DNA of 64,000 nt, from positions 1,664,194-1,728,193 of the forward strand of contig NZ_JASCRY010000001.1 of NCBI RefSeq assembly GCF_030010375.1. The letters run 5' to 3'. The notes beneath the pieces are model-generated. The model did no database searches. It worked only from the letters and a program-made list of their open reading frames with translations, and was not told the DNA's origin. Every line of letters begins with the position of its first letter. Positions within the stretch are counted from its first letter, which is position 1. Of the stretch, positions 26,501 to 34,556 are shown in pieces. The position numbers were made by a program, and so were the translations under genes. This stretch comes from Flavobacterium yafengii. Lineage in GTDB: Bacteria > Bacteroidota > Bacteroidia > Flavobacteriales > Flavobacteriaceae.

Positions 26501-27223
26501 AACCGAATCAAATTCTTTTACTTCATAAAAATCAGGTTTATCAGCACTTTTTGGTGCAAATTGTTGTACACGAGGCCCTTTTACAAAAGCAACGTTGTCT
26601 TTATAAGCTGAAACAATATCGTTCGGGTTTTCCTGAGATGTTTTCTTGATTAATTTGAATAAAGAAGATTCTTTTTCTTCTCCATCAATGATAAATTTTC
26701 CGTTGAAAATCTTGTGACGACAGTGTTCTGAATTGGCTTGTGAGAAACCAAAAATCTCAGAATCCGTTAGTTTTCGTCCTAATTTAATCGCTAGATTATC
26801 TAAATATTCCACTTCATCCGGACTTAAAGACAATCCTTCTTGTTTGTTGTAAGCAGCAATATCATCGATGTCCAAAATAGCTTCCGGAAGTACATTGATA
26901 GTAAAAATATCTTGATTTAACTCGGCGTATTTTTGCGAAAGCATCGGGTCAAAATCAGAAAAATCAGCTGTTGCTTTCTGAAATTCTTCGATTCTAATGA
27001 TTCCGGAAATCCCCATGTTTTGGGTGATTTCCACAGCATTAGTGCTCCAAGGCGTTATCATTGTGGCGCGAGGACCAACAAAAAAATCCGTCAGTACGGA
27101 TTTTTCTATTTTATTTGAATCGGCAAAAAGCCAGTTAAGTTTTGAAATGTCTTGAGCCGAAATTTCGTTTTGCGTGTGTACGGCAAAAACAGTTTTGCTT
27201 TGGTTTTCAAAGAAATGGATCAT
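23570..27223 (-). CDS. purL: phosphoribosylformylglycinamidine synthase, single-chain
   Basis: Fourth step of de novo purine synthesis: ATP- and glutamine-dependent conversion of FGAR to FGAM. The ATG at 27223 is preferred (1217 residues); one 10 codons upstream lies in the 5' leader. The N-terminal domain and FGAM synthase core (EHCRHKIFNG, KAETHNFPT, GGGRIRDR-type GGEIRDRLAG, HDHGAGGHLN) are followed by a C-terminal glutamine amidotransferase with nucleophile Cys in GICNGCQ and His-Glu in PHIERS. Size and order match the large proteobacterial type, so no separate PurQ or PurS is needed. It is a single gene with its own terminator. Confidence 0.98.
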   Translation of the reverse strand: MIHFFENQSKTVFAVHTQNEISAQDISKLNWLFADSNKIEKSVLTDFFVGPRATMITPWSTNAVEITQNMGISGIIRIEEFQKATADFSDFDPMLSQKYAELNQDIFTINVLPEAILDIDDIAAYNKQEGLSLSPDEVEYLDNLAIKLGRKLTDSEIFGFSQANSEHCRHKIFNGKFIIDGEEKESSLFKLIKKTSQENPNDIVSAYKDNVAFVKGPRVQQFAPKSADKPDFYEVKEFDSVISLKAETHNFPTTVEPFNGAATGSGGEIRDRLAGGQGSLPMAGTAVYMTSYSRLAENRPWENGMTERKWLYQTPMDILIKASNGASDFGNKFGQPLITGSILTFEHEEDARKLGFDKVIMQAGGIGYGKLDQAIKKKPQTGDKIVILGGENYRIGMGGAAVSSADTGAFNSGIELNAIQRSNPEMQKRAANAIRGLVESDINPIVSIHDHGAGGHLNCLSELVEDTGGLIDLDKLPVGDPTLSAKEIIGNESQERMGLVIGKENIDLLQKIADRERSPMYQVGDVTGDHRFTFESKSTGAKPMDFALEDFFGSSPKVVMTDKTIERNYTDLTYDKKNISTYLEQVLQLEAVACKDWLTNKVDRCVGGKVAKQQCAGPLQLPLNNCGVMALDYQGIEGIATSIGHSPVAALIDPVAGSRTAIAEALSNIVWAPIKDGLDGLSLSANWMWACKNEGEDARLYAAVQGCSDFAIELGINIPTGKDSLSMKQKYPNEEVIAPGTVIISAGGNCTDIRKVVEPVLQRDGGSIYYINLSQDDFKLGGSSFAQTLNTIGNEVPTIKDAAFFKRAFNTIQELILDNNILAGHDIGSGGLITTLLEMCFADVNLGAKIDFSVFEEKDIIKYLFAENIGIVFQAKSDAEVESKLNANTVSFYKLGSATNEATLDFGPCTLDIAKYRDVWYKTSFLLDQKQSKNGTAQARFDNYKNQALHYTFPTHFTGKKPVIDNSKPKPKAAIIREKGSNSEREMANAMYLAGFDVKDVHMTDLISGRETLEDIQFIGAVGGFSNSDVLGSAKGWAGAFLYNEKAKTALDNFFKRDDTLSVGICNGCQLFMELEVINPEHEVHGKMLHNESNKHESIFTSVTVQENNSVMLSSLAGSTLGVWVSHGEGKFNLPMGEENYNIVSKYAYEGYPANPNGSHFDVAMLCDKTGRHLVMMPHIERSTFQWNWAHYPKDRDDEVSPWHEAFVNARKWMDKK

Positions 27224-27250
27224 TGTTATGTAGTTTGTTGTATTGCGGTG

Positions 27251-27258
27251 CAAATTTA
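27251..27258 (-). promoter_or_regulatory. -7 promoter box of purL
   Basis: The minus strand reads TAAATTTG, an exact match to TAnnTTTG, 27 bp before the purL ATG and just downstream of the neighbouring terminator. The -33 TTG is not evident. Confidence 0.5.
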
Positions 27259-27282
27259 GTCAATTAAGATTAAATTTTGGGT

Positions 27283-27312
27283 AAAAAAAAAGCGGCAATT
27301 TGCCGCTTTTTT
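27283..27312 (-). terminator. bidirectional-type terminator after the nuclease gene
   Basis: Perfect stem AAAAGCGGCAA (27288-27298) / TTGCCGCTTTT (27300-27310), flanked by A-run and T-run, so it can stop both directions. It is 3 bp from the stop of the leftward nuclease gene. Confidence 0.9.
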
Positions 27313-27314
27313 AA

Positions 27315-29870
27315 TTAGTTGATTATTAATTTCTTGATGACCGAATTTGAGTCGATAGTCACTCGAATCAAATACGTTCCTTTTACACTATTTGGCAACA
27401 TAATTTCTGATTTGGTGCTGTTTTCTTCGCTGTAAATTTTCTGACCAATAATAGAATAAATTTCGATAGCATACATTTTATTCGAATTGTTGATAGAAAA
27501 ATTTCCATTAGATGGATTTGGATAGATAGCAATATCATTTATATCAAGAGCAACACTTGTTTTAGGTGTTTTTTCAATCATACGACTTCCTAAATTGTTA
27601 CACGTATCTGAAGTGTAAGAATCCCATTGAGTTGTTTTATTGAAAGTAGTTGTTGGAGAAGTAACAGTAGCTTTTCTTCTGATTGTTTCATCAGCTGCAA
27701 AGTTTGCTGTTCCGCCGTTAAAAGTTCCAATGATGTCAATTAAGACGCCATTTTTGAATAAACCGATAGGGTCATTTCCATTAAAAGCCATTTCAGTTGC
27801 TGATGTTGAAAGATTAGCCGAACTTGTAGGATAACAACTGGAGGCCATTGCACTATTTACAATAGTGAATTTGCTTCCGTTATTCAACGTTCCTGTTAAG
27901 GCTAGTCCTGTGCTCCAAGAGCCTGCACCGTTTGTTTGTTTTTTGATGCTATAAATCGATAAGTTGATTGCTGCGCCAGTTGCATTTGAAATTTCCAATG
28001 CTTTGTTGTTTGAGGAGCCTTCAATATATTCTGAAAACAATAAATCAGTTGCAGTAGAACCACCGCTAGTTGTTGTAACATTGACTACATTGCTTGAAGC
28101 AGAAACATTTCCGGCTGCATCCTTAGCTTTTACAGAAAAAGTATAGGCTGTTGCAGCAGTTAATCCAGTAACATTATACGTTGTAGTTGAAACGGTACCT
28201 AATGGTGTAGTTCCTCTATATACGTCGTATCCGGTTACTCCAACATTATCAGTTGGTGCAGTCCAAGATAAAGTGGTTGTAGTTTGAGTTGTTCCTGATG
28301 CTGTCAAAGCGGTAGGAGCTGATGGAGCAGTTGTGTCTGTAGTTCCTGCAACTATATTTACAGTATAATCTTCTACTTGACCATACGGAATCGCTTCGCA
28401 AGAAGTTGGAATGGCATTGTATTTCATGGAAACTCTCATTCGGGTAGTTCCTAATGCAGCCGAAGCTGGTATCGTGATTGTTCCTGATACTGGAGTTGTT
28501 GTAGAAGTGGCTTTCGACCAAGCCAATTCTCCTGCATCTGTAAATAATCCGTTTTTGTTATAATCAATCCAAACCGCATATCCTTCGCTATAAACAGAAC
28601 CTGTCCATGACGGTGTAATGGTAATGGTATTTGCAGTTCCAGAAGTTGCATTAGTAGTTAATGCCGTGAAATTTTCATAACCTGCAGTTCCTGTAGAGGT
28701 GTTATTTATAGAACCAAAAACGACTTTTCCTATTTTTTCATCGGCAGTACTGTTTCCTTGAGAAGCACAATACGTAATTGATGTTCCGGCGGCGGTTGTA
28801 GCATTAACTAGGGTACTTGAAGCCGAAGAATTTCCAGCTGCATCTTTGGCGACAACATAAAACGAATAGGCTGTTGAAGCTGTTAATCCAGTGATAGTAG
28901 TTGTTGTTCCGGTTACTGTAGTTTTTAAAGCGCTGTTCATGTATACATTGTAACCAGTCACTCCAATATTATCAGTCGAAGCAGTCCAGCTTAATGAAAC
29001 TGAATTTGATGTTGTTCCGCTAGCTACTAAATTCGTTGGAGTAGTAGGTGCTTGTGCATCAGCAGTTGGGTTCCAAATTGCTTGTACATATTCCGGATGA
29101 TCAATGTATGGATTCCTATTGTTTTGAGAATTATAAATAGCATTGTTACGAGCAATTTCTCTGGCGCTAACTGGATCTTGATTGTGCCAAGCAATCAATA
29201 TGTTTAGAAACGCAGTTGTAAAAACTTGATTGCTGGTACCATTAAACATAGCATAAGAATAACCAGCAACTGTATTCTCGTAACGGGTGGCAAAATAAAA
29301 ATACATGCGTGCAATATCGCCTTTAAATTCGTTGATAGGTTCGAAAATAGGTCCGGAATAACCAGAAGTTGTACTTGTTCCAAGTTTACTTCCGTTTAAG
29401 GAGGTCCAAGTTGGAGAAGTCACTGGTCCGTGTGGATAATTAGAACGTTGTCCGTTTACCTTTCCGTCGGTTGGCGTGATGAAATGTGCATCTGATACCA
29501 TTGGTGATTGTTCGCTGAATACAGATTGCGGAATAATGTGTTCTCTATTGTAACAATCGCCTTCTACACTATAGGTTCCGCATCTTTGTGTTGTTCCGGC
29601 GGAGTAATTATAAGGATCTGTTCCCGTAGGATTTTCAGAATACATGTCTAAAATTGTGGCGTCATTTTCAAAGTAATAATCCCTGTCCGATGTTTGATAT
29701 ATGGTATATAAACCTGCGTATCCGTTATCCGTATGTCCTTTGATGATGTTGTATAATTGTGTTTTCAATGTGTAACCAGTTCCCGTGGCGGTGTTGTAAT
29801 AGCCACTTGGTATTTGGGCTATGGCAGCTGTGACAAACAGTAATAATAAGGCAGAGTAGATTTTTTTCAT
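27315..29870 (-). CDS. secreted endonuclease I with FN3, GEVED, lamin-tail and T9SS sorting domains
   Basis: An 851-residue secreted nuclease. Signal peptide to AIAQ (residue 19); endonuclease I domain to about 265, with the DCYNREHIIPQS active-site stretch. Then FN3 (about 275-357), a GEVED beta domain (about 400-505, ending PYGQVEDYTVNI), a second FN3 (about 515-600), a lamin-tail domain (about 605-760), and a C-terminal type IX sorting tail (IYPNPSNGNFSI to the end in VIKKLIIN). It should degrade extracellular DNA for nutrients or biofilm turnover. It is a single gene with a strong terminator. Confidence 0.93.
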   Translation of the reverse strand: MKKIYSALLLLFVTAAIAQIPSGYYNTATGTGYTLKTQLYNIIKGHTDNGYAGLYTIYQTSDRDYYFENDATILDMYSENPTGTDPYNYSAGTTQRCGTYSVEGDCYNREHIIPQSVFSEQSPMVSDAHFITPTDGKVNGQRSNYPHGPVTSPTWTSLNGSKLGTSTTSGYSGPIFEPINEFKGDIARMYFYFATRYENTVAGYSYAMFNGTSNQVFTTAFLNILIAWHNQDPVSAREIARNNAIYNSQNNRNPYIDHPEYVQAIWNPTADAQAPTTPTNLVASGTTSNSVSLSWTASTDNIGVTGYNVYMNSALKTTVTGTTTTITGLTASTAYSFYVVAKDAAGNSSASSTLVNATTAAGTSITYCASQGNSTADEKIGKVVFGSINNTSTGTAGYENFTALTTNATSGTANTITITPSWTGSVYSEGYAVWIDYNKNGLFTDAGELAWSKATSTTTPVSGTITIPASAALGTTRMRVSMKYNAIPTSCEAIPYGQVEDYTVNIVAGTTDTTAPSAPTALTASGTTQTTTTLSWTAPTDNVGVTGYDVYRGTTPLGTVSTTTYNVTGLTAATAYTFSVKAKDAAGNVSASSNVVNVTTTSGGSTATDLLFSEYIEGSSNNKALEISNATGAAINLSIYSIKKQTNGAGSWSTGLALTGTLNNGSKFTIVNSAMASSCYPTSSANLSTSATEMAFNGNDPIGLFKNGVLIDIIGTFNGGTANFAADETIRRKATVTSPTTTFNKTTQWDSYTSDTCNNLGSRMIEKTPKTSVALDINDIAIYPNPSNGNFSINNSNKMYAIEIYSIIGQKIYSEENSTKSEIMLPNSVKGTYLIRVTIDSNSVIKKLIIN

Positions 29871-30107
29871 AATTTAAATTTGTTTTGGTTATTGGGGTTA
29901 GTTTCAGTTTTTAAAAACTTGATTTTCAAATCTTAAAATACTGAAGACGCGCAAATTTATAACTTTTATGATGGGTTATGTTAAGAAATTATGAAGTTAA
30001 TTAAGATTTTCTTAACATAATTATTAACATTTTAAGGAAAGTAGTTTTACTCTTACTTTAGAAGAAAACAGAAATGAAAATTGGAATTGGAGTTAAAGCA
30101 ATGGTGT

Positions 30108-31634
30108 TTATTTTGGAAAAACTTTGTTTTGATACGCACCCAAATCGGGAGGTAAAGTTCTGGTATTTCCTAAAATATCTAACGGAATTAGATAGACCGA
30201 ATTCCCTTTTGCGAAAGCTGCTGAAGTTTCGTCAATATTGAATTTGTTCTGTGATGTATTGAAAAATTTAGGGTCCTTGTTCAAAAGTATAGCATTGTAA
30301 TGTGCAGGATCTGTATTGAACTGATAATCAGGATTCGTTGTAAATTGGTTGGATACGTTATCAAATTTAATCAGGCAATAATTGAATTGGTATTCAAAAG
30401 TGGCTCCCGTTTTCTTGCTTAAGCTCATTTCGTTTGAATAGGAACCATAAATGATGCAATTGTTAAAAGTGGCTGCAGTTAAATCTTTCACTTCAGGAAT
30501 TGCACCCAAAATATAATTATTTACCAAAACCGCCACTTGTTGTGAGCTGTTCCAGTTATTATTGAAAGTACAATGAGTGAATTTATAATTTCCGCCATAG
30601 GTACACGCTAAACTCGCTTGTCCGGCATTGTTGATGACTACATTTTCTCCGTTTATTTTTGCGGTCTGCGCCAAAATTCCGTAGTTACTGCTATTGTAGA
30701 TTTGGGTATTTTTGATAGAAACTGTTGTGCCATCATTGTTTTGAATTAACAAACCAATGGTTGCATTTTTAATCGTTAGGTGATTCAATGTATTATTTGT
30801 ACTGCCATCAGTAAGCCAAATCGTTCCCCATTGTCCCGGTACATCTGAAAAATCCGGTTCTAAACGATCCCCTTCAAAAATGACTTTGTTTTCTAGTTTA
30901 TCTGTTGTTGACAGTGTTCCATTAATATTTATGGAAGCATTATTGGCTACAATAAGTCCAGAATTAGCATGAAAATGAACTCGGGTTCCAGCCTCAAAAG
31001 TGGCCGTTTTATTCGAAGGTACCGCTGCATAACCATAAATCACATACGGCTTATCATTGGTAAACTGCAATTCATTTCCATTTACAGGGTCATTTTCATC
31101 CAGATAAAAACCATCAATTTTTCCGTCTCCAATAGGAAGTGTTTCAGTGGTTCCGTCAGCAAAACGCTTTGGATAAAGAAAAACTGCGTCTTGGATCAGG
31201 GTTACCAGTTCTACATTTTGAAGATTGTCGCCACTGTCAAACTGAATTTGATCGGTGTACAAAAAATCGGTTGGATTAGCATCAGCTATATTAGCAGTGG
31301 TTTCTATGAAAATATACAAACTGTCTTTGGCTAAAAGATCTACATTATTAAAAATTTTCCCGTCTGTTCCCTGCATTCCATCAACAGTCATTCGGTATTT
31401 TGAGTTCAATCCTTTTCCTAATTTAATACTTGGAATAGTAATGTCATTTTTACTTTTGTTGTACACTTTGAGTCGGTATGTACTGGAACCTATGTTGGTA
31501 AAAACGGTATCTAAATAAATGGTGTCTTTCGAAAAGGTCAAATCGCCAGTACTTGCTACGGTCTCAAAATCGGAACGACAGGAAAAAACAGAAAGTACTA
31601 TTCCAATAAAAAACAGTAATGTAATGGGACGCAT
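30108..31634 (-). CDS. right-handed beta-helix lipoprotein, unknown substrate
   Basis: A 508-residue exported protein. The signal peptide ends in LSVFSC (Cys at about residue 19), indicating a lipoprotein. Residues about 20-160 form a beta-sandwich-like N-terminal part; from about 190 the sequence shows parallel beta-helix repeats (TIKNATIGLLIQN, TQIYNSSNYGILAQ, CTFNNNWNSSQ). It ends DILGNTRTLPPDLGAYQ, a tail common in Bacteroidota beta-helix surface proteins. No lyase or esterase catalytic residue is assigned. Confidence 0.8.
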   Translation of the reverse strand: MRPITLLFFIGIVLSVFSCRSDFETVASTGDLTFSKDTIYLDTVFTNIGSSTYRLKVYNKSKNDITIPSIKLGKGLNSKYRMTVDGMQGTDGKIFNNVDLLAKDSLYIFIETTANIADANPTDFLYTDQIQFDSGDNLQNVELVTLIQDAVFLYPKRFADGTTETLPIGDGKIDGFYLDENDPVNGNELQFTNDKPYVIYGYAAVPSNKTATFEAGTRVHFHANSGLIVANNASININGTLSTTDKLENKVIFEGDRLEPDFSDVPGQWGTIWLTDGSTNNTLNHLTIKNATIGLLIQNNDGTTVSIKNTQIYNSSNYGILAQTAKINGENVVINNAGQASLACTYGGNYKFTHCTFNNNWNSSQQVAVLVNNYILGAIPEVKDLTAATFNNCIIYGSYSNEMSLSKKTGATFEYQFNYCLIKFDNVSNQFTTNPDYQFNTDPAHYNAILLNKDPKFFNTSQNKFNIDETSAAFAKGNSVYLIPLDILGNTRTLPPDLGAYQNKVFPK

Positions 31635-31771
31635 TTAGTTAGATTTTTTGTAAAAATAGGAAAAATCTAATAGTATTGAGAGCGATTTTAAATTTGTATT
31701 TAGAATAACAATTGCATTTACTATTTTGTGACTTATCTTTTAATTATTTTTACATTTTTAAAGACACTTCT

Positions 31772-32200
31772 ATGACATTAGACAAAGATAAAATGCTTGA
31801 ATACTGTAATCAGTTTTCAAAAAACACGTTGATGGAAACCTTAAATATTGAGTATATAGATGCTGGCGAAGGTTTTCTAGTGGCCAAAATGCCGGTTAAT
31901 TCATCTGTTCATCAGCCTATGGGATTGCTGCATGGCGGTGCTTCGGTGGCTTTGGCAGAAAGTGTGGGAAGTGCCGCTTCTCATTTTTTTATTAATGACA
32001 AAGAGCAGGAGGTACGCGGAATCGAAATTTCGGCGAATCATTTAAAAAGTATTCGCGAAGGATTTGTTTTTGGAACGGCACGAATCATTCACAAAGGAAG
32101 AAGCCTGCACCTTTGGGAAATTAAAATTACAGACGAACAAGGAAATTTAGTATCGCTTTGCAAATTGACGAATATGGTTTTGACCAAAGAAAAAAAATAA
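31772..32200 (+). CDS. PaaI-type hotdog thioesterase, probable DHNA-CoA thioesterase
   Basis: A 142-residue hotdog-fold acyl-CoA thioesterase, start taken at the ATG at 31772 (an upstream in-frame ATG at 31712 adds 20 hydrophobic residues). The motif HQPMGLLHGGASVALAESVG contains the catalytic Glu and HGG loop. It is directly followed by isochorismate synthase, 47 bp downstream, which points to the 1,4-dihydroxy-2-naphthoyl-CoA hydrolysis step of menaquinone synthesis. The family alone would also allow a phenylacetyl-CoA role. Confidence 0.85.
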   Translation: MTLDKDKMLEYCNQFSKNTLMETLNIEYIDAGEGFLVAKMPVNSSVHQPMGLLHGGASVALAESVGSAASHFFINDKEQEVRGIEISANHLKSIREGFVFGTARIIHKGRSLHLWEIKITDEQGNLVSLCKLTNMVLTKEKK

Positions 32201-32247
32201 GAATTGACTGTAGTTCTTCATTGAAATCCATTTTAAAAATGTAGCGT

Positions 32248-33333
32248 ATGATTGATTTTTTTATAAAAGTAAAACAACAAAAAGCTCAAAATTTACCGTT
32301 TGTATTGTTCAGAAAACCAAATGATATCAAATTAGTGGGTTTTTTCCAGAATAATGACCATTTATATTTTGCTGAAAATTTTGAAGAAACAGGTTTTGTT
32401 TTTGCTCCTTTTGAAGGTAATCAAATGATACTTATTCCTAAAAATCAGTCTGTAAAATGGGAATCTCCGATTACTTCATTTAAAGAAAATGATGATTCTG
32501 ATTTCACAGATTCAGAGGATAGGCAAGCTAAAGAACATTTTGAAATACTTGTTCAAAAAGGGATTGACGCTATTGCAAAAGGGACTTTAAAAAAAGTGGT
32601 GCTGTCAAGGAAAGAAATTGTTGATTTGTCAAATTTTGATTTAGTTTCGATTTTCGAAAAATTAATTCAAAGTTACCCAACAGCTTTCTGCTATTGTTGG
32701 TTTCATCCAAAAATAGGATTATGGATGGGCGCAACACCAGAGCGATTGCTGAAGGCCAATAATAATACCTTTTATACGATGGCATTAGCGGGAACGCAAA
32801 AACTTCAAGGTACAACAGAAGTTGTCTGGGAGAAAAAAGAAATGGAAGAGCAACAGTTTGTTACCGATTTTATTTTGAATAATCTCAAGGATCTTACTTC
32901 AGAAGTGTCAGTTTCCAGTCCTTATACTTTACAAGCAGGAACTTTAGCACACATTAAAACAGATATTGAAGGGGTAATAAATGAGAGTTCAAGTTTGAAA
33001 CAAGTAATTTCCGTTTTGCATCCAACACCCGCCGTGTGCGGATTGCCAAAAGAGACTGCTAAAGACTTTATTTTAGAAAATGAAGGATATGACAGGGAAT
33101 ATTATACCGGTTTTTTAGGTGAATTAAACAAGGAAGGATTTAATAAAGAAGAATTGAAGTCTGATTTGTATGTCAATTTGCGATGTATGCAAATCAAGAT
33201 TGATTCGAATCTCGCAAAGACAAAAGCGCATTTGTATATGGGTTGTGGTATTACAAAAGACAGTATTCCTGAAAATGAGTGGAAAGAAAGTGTCAATAAA
33301 TCTGTGACAATGAAGAAAATATTGAATTTGTAG
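32248..33333 (+). CDS. menF: isochorismate synthase
   Basis: A 361-residue chorismate-binding enzyme converting chorismate to isochorismate. Landmarks are the general base Lys in LKKVVLSRKEIV, GATPERLL, HPTPAVCGLPKETA and REYYTGFLGE, the last holding Mg2+-binding residues. The upstream thioesterase suggests the menaquinone route rather than siderophore synthesis. The start at 32248 follows a 47-bp gap; length is normal. No menD is visible next to it; bshB1 follows. Confidence 0.93.
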   Translation: MIDFFIKVKQQKAQNLPFVLFRKPNDIKLVGFFQNNDHLYFAENFEETGFVFAPFEGNQMILIPKNQSVKWESPITSFKENDDSDFTDSEDRQAKEHFEILVQKGIDAIAKGTLKKVVLSRKEIVDLSNFDLVSIFEKLIQSYPTAFCYCWFHPKIGLWMGATPERLLKANNNTFYTMALAGTQKLQGTTEVVWEKKEMEEQQFVTDFILNNLKDLTSEVSVSSPYTLQAGTLAHIKTDIEGVINESSSLKQVISVLHPTPAVCGLPKETAKDFILENEGYDREYYTGFLGELNKEGFNKEELKSDLYVNLRCMQIKIDSNLAKTKAHLYMGCGITKDSIPENEWKESVNKSVTMKKILNL

Positions 33334-33387
33334 TAGTATTTGCAACTTTAAATATTAAAAAAAGAAAAACATAAAAACGAATTTTAG

Positions 33388-34104
33388 ATGAAATTAGACA
33401 TACTTGCTTTTGGTGCGCATCCTGATGATGTGGAATTGGGTTGTGCAGGAACCATTTTAAAAGAAATCTCTTTAGGGAAAACAGTTGGAATTATTGATTT
33501 GACACGAGGGGAATTAGGAACACGTGGATCAGCTGAAATCAGAGATCAAGAAGCGAATGCTGCTGCAAAGATTCTGGGTGTTTCAGCACGTGAAAATTTA
33601 GAAATGCGTGATGGTTTTTTTGTCAATGATGAAAAGCACCAATTGGAAATCATAAAAATGATTCGCAAGTACCAACCGGAAATTGTTTTGTGTAATGCAA
33701 TTGATGACCGTCATATTGATCATGCTAAAGGAAGTAAATTGGTATCTGATGCTTGTTTTTTATCTGGGCTGATGAAAATTGAAACTACATTAGAAGGAGA
33801 GAAACAAACGGCTTGGCGACCAAAATTAGTCTACCATTACATACAGTGGAAAAATATAGAACCGGATTTTGTGGTTGATATTACAGGTTTCACCGATAAA
33901 AAAATCGAGTCAATTTTGGCTTACGGTTCTCAGTTCTACGATGCAAATTCTAATGAACCAGAGTCACCAATAACCAGTAAAAACTTCTTAGAAAGCCTGA
34001 ATTACCGTTCCAGGGATTTAGGAAGGCTCAGTGGGGTAGATCATGCGGAAGGTTTTACTGTAGAAAGATATTTGGCAGTCAATAGCTTAGCCGATTTGAT
34101 ATAA
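33388..34104 (+). CDS. bshB1: bacillithiol biosynthesis deacetylase BshB1
   Basis: A 238-residue zinc-dependent LmbE-like deacetylase that removes acetyl from GlcNAc-malate during bacillithiol synthesis. The zinc site is visible in GAHPDDVELGCAGT at the N-terminus and DDRHIDHAKG in the middle. SPITSKNFLESL and the AEGF loop near the C-terminus are typical of BshB1. Bacteroidota use bacillithiol as the main low-molecular-weight thiol. It lies between menF and the tRNA-His gene. Confidence 0.95.
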   Translation: MKLDILAFGAHPDDVELGCAGTILKEISLGKTVGIIDLTRGELGTRGSAEIRDQEANAAAKILGVSARENLEMRDGFFVNDEKHQLEIIKMIRKYQPEIVLCNAIDDRHIDHAKGSKLVSDACFLSGLMKIETTLEGEKQTAWRPKLVYHYIQWKNIEPDFVVDITGFTDKKIESILAYGSQFYDANSNEPESPITSKNFLESLNYRSRDLGRLSGVDHAEGFTVERYLAVNSLADLI

Positions 34105-34132
34105 ATTTCATGTAATTTTTTGAAAAAAATAT

Positions 34133-34162
34133 TTGCAGAAGTAAACTTATGTCGTATATTTG
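34133..34162 (+). promoter_or_regulatory. promoter of tRNA-His
   Basis: TTG at 34133-34135 and TATATTTG at 34155-34162, with 19 bp between, is a perfect match to the Bacteroidota promoter. The mature tRNA begins 17 bp further on. Confidence 0.8.
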
Positions 34163-34179
34163 CCACCGCTAAGCAAATG

Positions 34180-34253
34180 GTGGTTGTAGCTCAGTTGGTT
34201 AGAGCATCGGTTTGTGGTACCGAGGGTCGCGGGTTCGAGCCCCGTCTCCCACC
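34180..34253 (+). tRNA. tRNA-His (anticodon GUG)
   Basis: A full cloverleaf can be drawn. The D stem GCTC/GAGC, anticodon stem TCGGT/ACCGA with loop TTGTGGT (anticodon GTG, positions 34-36), and T stem GCGGG/CCCGT with loop TTCGAGC are intact. A G at 34179 supplies the extra G(-1) of histidine tRNAs, pairing with C73. The acceptor stem shows mismatches at pairs 5-68 and 6-67 (GTGGTTG against CTCCCAC). CCA is not encoded. It has a good promoter and a terminator. Confidence 0.9.
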
Positions 34254-34262
34254 CAGAAAGCA

Positions 34263-34292
34263 AAAGCTTCGAAGAAATTCGAGGCTTTTTTT
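34263..34292 (+). terminator. rho-independent terminator of tRNA-His
   Basis: Stem AAAGCTTCGAA (34263-34273) / TTCGAGGCTTT (34278-34288) with one G-U pair and a GAAA loop, followed by a T-run. Confidence 0.8.
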
Positions 34293-34556
34293 GTGGGATA
34301 AAGCTTCGTGAGATTGTAGTGCTATTTTATTGGCTTGAATATTGTAAAAGAGAAATAGTATCAGAGTGGTATCAAAGAAGTTATTTAGGATTTAATAAAT
34401 TAAGGGTATAACTTTTCGGACATAAGTTCCTGCCAGGGGTTATATTATTTGTTTTACATAAATCGTATTTTCTTTTGTGTATCTTTGATACGCATTACAT
34501 AGTTAAAACAACCAGAAATAAGCTTTCAAAATTTTAAATATTATTTACATAATTTA

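Noticed and set aside
34120..34311. 63-residue ORF across the tRNA-His gene
   Set aside because: It is the translation of the tRNA and its terminator.
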